NCBI GenBank assembly: GCA_036494545.1
Contig: DASXOB010000022.1
Coordinates: 496,001 to 560,000, forward strand
DNA from: JAICXG01 sp036494545
GTDB lineage: Bacteria; Verrucomicrobiota; Verrucomicrobiia; Chthoniobacterales; UBA10450
Direction of reading: 5' to 3'
DNA length: 64,000 nt
The notes under the pieces were generated by a model. The model was not told the DNA's origin. It made no database searches and saw nothing but the letters and a program-made list of their open reading frames with translations. This document shows positions 60,709 to 64,000 of the stretch, piece by piece. Position 1 is the first letter of the stretch, and each line of letters opens with the position of its first letter. The translations under genes were made by a program, and so were the position numbers.

Positions 60709-61863
60709 GTGCCCGAATTTGCTCGGCCCGTTGTTGCCTGCTATTGCGCGACATTTCTCAAGCCGGAAATGTTGCATATCTACCGGCAGATCACCTCGCT
60801 TGAGCGCTTTCAAGCCGTCGTTATTTCACAGAAACGCGAGAACCCCGACCGTTTTCCTTTCCAGCCAGTCTTTGTCGTTGGCAAACCATCGCTTCATTTC
60901 CTGCGGCGATTTTGGTTTCGGACTTTGCGAGAGGCGCCCTGGCCAATTTCGCGACGCGAAGTCGTACAGCTCAAGCGTGTCCTGGATGACGCTGAGGCAC
61001 AGGTGCTGCACGTTTATTTCGGACACATCGCCGTTCATCTCCTCCCGTTGATCCTGCACTGGCGGCGTCCCACGGTGGTTTCATTTCATGGTGCAGATGT
61101 AATGGTCGAACTGGACAAGCCTCATTTCCGGGCCGCGACCCGCGAAATGCTGGCCGCTGCCCGGCTCGTCCTTGTCCGCGCCGAGTCGCTCGCGCGGGCA
61201 CTGGTCGCGCTTGGTTGCCCTAACGAAAAGATCAGGCTGCAGCGCACCGGCATCCCGCTCGATGAGATTCCTTTTCGAGAACGCAATTGGCCTAACGACG
61301 GCAAGTGGAAATTTCTGCAGGCCGGGCGCCTGATTGAGAAGAAGGGATTCAAAACCAGCCTGCGCGCCTTCGCGCGATTTTGGAAAGAACATCCGCAGGC
61401 GAGTTTCACCATCGCGGGCGAAGGATCAATGAGGGAAGAGCTGCAAACGCTGGCGCGTGAGCTCGGTCTTGAAGCTGCAGTTCGCTTTGCTGGTTTTCTC
61501 TCGCAGACCCAACTTCGCGAGGCATTTTATCAAGCACACATTTTTGTTCATCCGAGCGAACTGGGCGCGGATGGCAATCAGGAAGGCGTGCCCAATTCGA
61601 TGCTCGAGGCAATGGCCAGCGGTCTGCCCGTTTTCGCGACCGATCACGGCGGAATTCCCGAGGCGATCGAGAACGGCGTGAGCGGCGTGCTCGTGCCAGA
61701 ACGAGACCATGAAGCGTTGGCCGGCGCACTTCTCAGTTGGACCGGACGATCGCAAAATCTCGAACAGCTCGCCCGTGCTGGAGCCCGCGCCGTCTCGGAC
61801 AAATTCGAACAACAGGCCCAGGTTCGCGGCTTGGAAGCGATTTACGCCGAGGCATTGCCTTAA
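60709..61863 (+). CDS. GT4-family glycosyltransferase
   Basis: 384 residues from a GTG at 60709 with GGTGGGG just before it. GT-B fold: VSFHGADVMVE, GRLIEKKGFKTSLRAFARFW, IAGEGSMREELQ, LRFAGF-type VRFAGFLSQTQLREAF and the donor motif EGVPNSMLEAMASGLPVFATDHGGIPEAI with catalytic Glu residues. It transfers a sugar from a nucleotide donor; acceptor unknown. It overlaps the end of the next gene by four bases on the opposite strand. Octamer copies at 61219 and 61291. Confidence 0.9.
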   Translation: MPEFARPVVACYCATFLKPEMLHIYRQITSLERFQAVVISQKRENPDRFPFQPVFVVGKPSLHFLRRFWFRTLREAPWPISRREVVQLKRVLDDAEAQVLHVYFGHIAVHLLPLILHWRRPTVVSFHGADVMVELDKPHFRAATREMLAAARLVLVRAESLARALVALGCPNEKIRLQRTGIPLDEIPFRERNWPNDGKWKFLQAGRLIEKKGFKTSLRAFARFWKEHPQASFTIAGEGSMREELQTLARELGLEAAVRFAGFLSQTQLREAFYQAHIFVHPSELGADGNQEGVPNSMLEAMASGLPVFATDHGGIPEAIENGVSGVLVPERDHEALAGALLSWTGRSQNLEQLARAGARAVSDKFEQQAQVRGLEAIYAEALP

Positions 61864-62864
61864 GCGTTGGCGCAAGAACTGGTTTGGAAAAAATCAGCGA
61901 GTTGTTGCCTCACGATTTCAAAACTCAAAACCGTTTGCGCCAATTGCTGCGAACTGGCTACGATCTCCTGGTAATAGCTCGGCTCACTCAGCAAGCGTGT
62001 CGCTATCGGTGCCAACTCGCCTAACGAACGCCTGTATCCGCACGCTTCCGGAAAAACCATCCGTTCAATTGCGCCGTCGCCTCCCACGCATGGCATACGG
62101 CACAGGAGAGCATCGCCCGCGACTTGTCCAGGCACGCTGCTTTTATCGGCTTGCAAGACAATTTTGTGGCGCGCCATCTCTGCGAGGTAATCGCGATAGG
62201 GAAGCCGTTCTTCGATAATCCGCAGCCGGTTGGGCAAGAAACCAAGACTCTTCCAAACTTTGCGGCAGCGCCTCGCGTCTTCGTCGAAGACGGTTACGGG
62301 CACATCCAGACCCGCAGCGATTGTTAGGCTAGCGAGGTGATTGCGTGAAGGCGCGGCCCATTCGCGCGTCCCGACAAAAATCCCGTGCCGCTTGCCTAAC
62401 GATCGCGAAAAATCCCAGCGGGAGTCATGCGAGGGATAAGGCGTCGGAATGAACTTTCCTCGGCCGTAAAAGGGCAGCGCCTCGGGCGTCGCGGCCAGAC
62501 AATTGTCGGCTGCCTCCACTACCGCGCGAAAACGCTCCGCCCGCTTCGGATCCGCCAATTGCCGGGCAATCTGATGCAGACCGGTTTCTTTCAATGAGAC
62601 GATAACAGGCAAGCGATGCCGTTTTAATTCGCGCAGCGCGCTCAGCGTCGCCTTAAAGTCGCCGCGAAGGAGCAGAAGCACAGGCAGCCTTTCAGCGACC
62701 GCGCACTTCACATCGTGGTGAAAGGCGCCGCGTGTACAAGCTGCATAGCCATGAAAATTTACCGGCGCATGCTCGTGATCGTTAGGCGGACCGATTCCTT
62801 GCGAGTAATCCTGCTCCGCGTCGCGTCCATCCGGATTCAGGACCGTGAGGCGAAAGTCAGCCAC
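61860..62864 (-). CDS. Glycosyltransferase-like protein
   Basis: 334 residues from a GTG or nearby start. C-terminal half looks like a GT-B donor domain (GIFVGTREWAAPSRNHLASLTIAAGLDVPVTVF, IVLQADKSSVPGQVAGDALLCRMPCVGGDGAIERMVFPEACGY), the N-terminal half is less typical. It may make surface polysaccharide with the neighbouring transferase. Three octamer copies inside (62020, 62395, 62779). Lies 10 bases after the PBP gene end on the same strand, likely cotranscribed. Confidence 0.65.
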   Translation of the reverse strand: MADFRLTVLNPDGRDAEQDYSQGIGPPNDHEHAPVNFHGYAACTRGAFHHDVKCAVAERLPVLLLLRGDFKATLSALRELKRHRLPVIVSLKETGLHQIARQLADPKRAERFRAVVEAADNCLAATPEALPFYGRGKFIPTPYPSHDSRWDFSRSLGKRHGIFVGTREWAAPSRNHLASLTIAAGLDVPVTVFDEDARRCRKVWKSLGFLPNRLRIIEERLPYRDYLAEMARHKIVLQADKSSVPGQVAGDALLCRMPCVGGDGAIERMVFPEACGYRRSLGELAPIATRLLSEPSYYQEIVASSQQLAQTVLSFEIVRQQLADFFQTSSCANA

Positions 62865-62873
62865 AGGTTGTGC

Positions 62874-64000
62874 CTAATGGTCGGGACCGAAGTCGAGCGG
62901 AGCCGGCGGTTGGCTTTGCAAAAGCGGTTCGTTTCCCGCTTCGTCGATCGGTCGCACCGGTTGAGCGCGGCGCACTTCCACCTGGCCATCGGGCGCGGGC
63001 ACGACTGGAATGGCGCGTCTGACCGGTTTGCCCGGATCGAAAGGCTGATCGGCGGAGTTGTCCTGCGCGACCGCCTTTGGCTTGTAGGTAGAACCGATGG
63101 CCGCGTAAGGATCGTCTTTCGCTACCAACGTCGGGCCGTGCATTACCACTGCGGGAACAGCCTTCGGGTCGATCGCGAGTGCGGCCCGCGGCCACTGGCC
63201 TTCGTCATATTTCTTCACCAACTGCGTGCGCACGGAATTACCGTGCACATCGCACGGATCGGTCGGCTTTTGTTCGTCCGTCGCAAGCTCGACGTAGGTG
63301 GTGCGTCGCCTAACGACATTCCCGCTCGCGCTCTTCACATCTTCGTAACATTTGTTAGTCGCAAGCAGGCCGGACTTGGCACAAATCTCAACCTTTTGCA
63401 CGCTCGGCGGGACGGGAAAATTCTCGGGCGGATATTTGCTGGTGGAAGCATTCATGATGTCGACCCAGACAGGCAGTGCGACGGTACTCCCGAACGCGCC
63501 ACGATAGATTGGTTGTGGCTTATCGAAACCGGCCCAGACAACGCAGGTCAAATGCGAATCATAGCCTGCAAAGAGAACATCGGTGAAGTCATACGCGGTA
63601 CCGGTCTTGCCCGCGGCCGGAAATCTTTTCAGCCCATATTTCTCGTAAGCCAGCTGACCGGTCCCTTGTGTTAAGGCATCTGTCAGGCAGGAGGTAATCT
63701 CGTAGGCGACACCAGGCTTGATGACCGATACCCGCTCGTTGCGCCTCGGACTTTCCCACACAACGTGACCTGATTTGTCTTCAATCCGATCAAGGACATG
63801 CGGCGGCTCCGGTCGCCAACCTTCGTTGGGGAAAATCGTGTACGCCAAAGCGAGCTCGGCTAGAGTGATCTCGCTGCTGCCGAGAAAGGTTGAAGGATAC
63901 GAACGTAATTTACTCTCCACCCCGGCGTCGCGGGCAATCTTCAAAACGTTATCGAGTCCGGCATTGTTTCCGATCCGCACCGCAGAACCGTTCTTGGATT
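62874..64000 (-). CDS. Class A/B penicillin-binding protein, transpeptidase domain (partial)
   Basis: The frame runs open from the right edge to 62874, so the N-terminus is missing. Visible: S-K-N second motif near the edge (SKNGSAVRIGNNAG), SEITLAELALAYTIFPNEG, and the KTG box in FPAAGKTGTAYD, followed by DSHLTCVVWAGFD. This is the C-terminal transpeptidase of a PBP1A-type enzyme; a glycosyltransferase domain would lie outside. The last 130 residues are Pro/Asp/Lys-rich. One octamer copy (63309). The stop sequence GCCTAATGG resembles a mutated octamer. Confidence 0.88.
   Translation of the reverse strand, partial: SKNGSAVRIGNNAGLDNVLKIARDAGVESKLRSYPSTFLGSSEITLAELALAYTIFPNEGWRPEPPHVLDRIEDKSGHVVWESPRRNERVSVIKPGVAYEITSCLTDALTQGTGQLAYEKYGLKRFPAAGKTGTAYDFTDVLFAGYDSHLTCVVWAGFDKPQPIYRGAFGSTVALPVWVDIMNASTSKYPPENFPVPPSVQKVEICAKSGLLATNKCYEDVKSASGNVVRRRTTYVELATDEQKPTDPCDVHGNSVRTQLVKKYDEGQWPRAALAIDPKAVPAVVMHGPTLVAKDDPYAAIGSTYKPKAVAQDNSADQPFDPGKPVRRAIPVVPAPDGQVEVRRAQPVRPIDEAGNEPLLQSQPPAPLDFGPDH

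Larger units (their letters stand above)
531..63316. repeat. Dispersed octamer TCGTTAGG / CCTAACGA, about 71 exact copies
   Basis: Counted by eye; a few could be missed. Starts of TCGTTAGG on plus: 531, 1480, 8528, 10045, 10648, 13158, 13395, 13554, 16062, 17530, 17919, 18952, 20523, 20764, 21152, 22832, 24712, 26364, 27847, 31385, 32135, 32413, 33679, 33739, 36456, 36494, 38188, 42256, 42863, 43962, 46618, 47124, 48097, 54283, 55454, 55942, 59223, 62779. Starts of CCTAACGA on plus: 727, 4774, 5698, 8117, 8788, 12148, 14136, 14440, 15541, 19201, 28151, 30839, 31139, 31406, 32996, 38327, 38429, 39332, 39899, 41048, 41435, 41855, 42542, 44033, 45525, 49588, 52452, 54789, 61219, 61291, 62020, 62395, 63309. 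About 53 have C after the GG, giving the nonamer TCGTTAGGC. Confidence 0.92.

Noticed and set aside
531..63316. Reading the octamer as a Chi, KOPS or FtsK-orienting site
   Set aside because: Those motifs are strand-polarised along a replichore; this one is nearly balanced (38 to 33) within one short stretch of chromosome, unless the origin or terminus falls in the window, for which there is no sign.
531..63316. Explaining the octamer by protein-level or codon bias
   Set aside because: It occurs in more than one reading frame and both orientations relative to transcription, encodes different residue sets, uses rare TTA and AGG codons, and also occurs between genes.
1..64000. CRISPR arrays, tRNA or rRNA genes, insertion sequences, integrases or phage genes
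   Set aside because: I searched the gaps and the frames by eye and saw none; short tRNA-like folds cannot be fully excluded without a covariance search.

Overview
The window is bacterial chromosome of about 57% GC, densely coding on both strands. Its gene content points to a soil-type Verrucomicrobiota, probably Spartobacteria/Chthoniobacterales-like. The indicators are an alternative complex III (act) operon, a UBact-proteasome operon, futalosine-pathway menaquinone synthesis (mqnC), a gram-negative envelope (BamA, Skp, KpsF, AsmA-like) and long secreted proteins with Pro/Thr linkers. The phylum is an inference; no rRNA or tRNA gene is visible.

Layout: 1-7891 (minus) holds actA-B-C-D-E-F, a menaquinol-oxidising respiratory complex, with actF cut by the left edge. 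8118-12116 holds a secreted DUF255 thioredoxin-fold protein and a Cache-type adenylate cyclase. 12168-14790 is a bufferin-like RiPP operon: Cys-rich precursor, MNIO enzyme (DUF692), DUF2063 partner and DoxX. 15054-17289 holds queE, a LysE exporter and a papain-fold-like secreted protein. 17439-21158 (plus) is dapF-dapA-dapB-folK-panB, followed by an OmpA-family protein. 22304-29539 (minus) is a type II secretion/type IV pilus-like set (two GspE/PilB ATPases, GspF, a pseudopilin) interrupted by a delta-60 repeat protein. 29709-39402 holds an amidase, lpdA, sucB, an ATP-grasp protein, an esterase remnant, an esterase, accA, a LysM protein with a degenerate L,D-transpeptidase domain, and DUF2007 and DUF420 proteins. 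39492-47130 holds an AsmA-like protein, endonuclease IV, a LysM protein, UBact-prcB-prcA, a cell-wall amidase and a peptidoglycan-binding protein. 47138-56993 (minus) holds DUF3108, Skp, BamA, MqnC, a beta/gamma-crystallin, GlpX, an S9 peptidase and an ACT protein. 57304-64000 holds a secreted beta-propeller protein, KpsF, a small secreted protein, two glycosyltransferases and a penicillin-binding protein cut by the right edge.

The most striking feature is not a gene. The octamer TCGTTAGG (complement CCTAACGA), usually extended to TCGTTAGGC, occurs about 71 times by my reading. About 2 would be expected by chance for this base composition. Copies are nearly balanced between strands (38 and 33), fall in different reading frames, force rare TTA and AGG codons, and carry the stop codon of at least 12 genes. 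Some form inverted pairs at gene ends. Density, lack of polarity and terminator-like pairing resemble the DNA uptake sequences of Neisseriaceae and Pasteurellaceae. I am not aware of such a system in this phylum. The pilus-type genes in the window make a link to DNA uptake worth testing, but they do not prove it.
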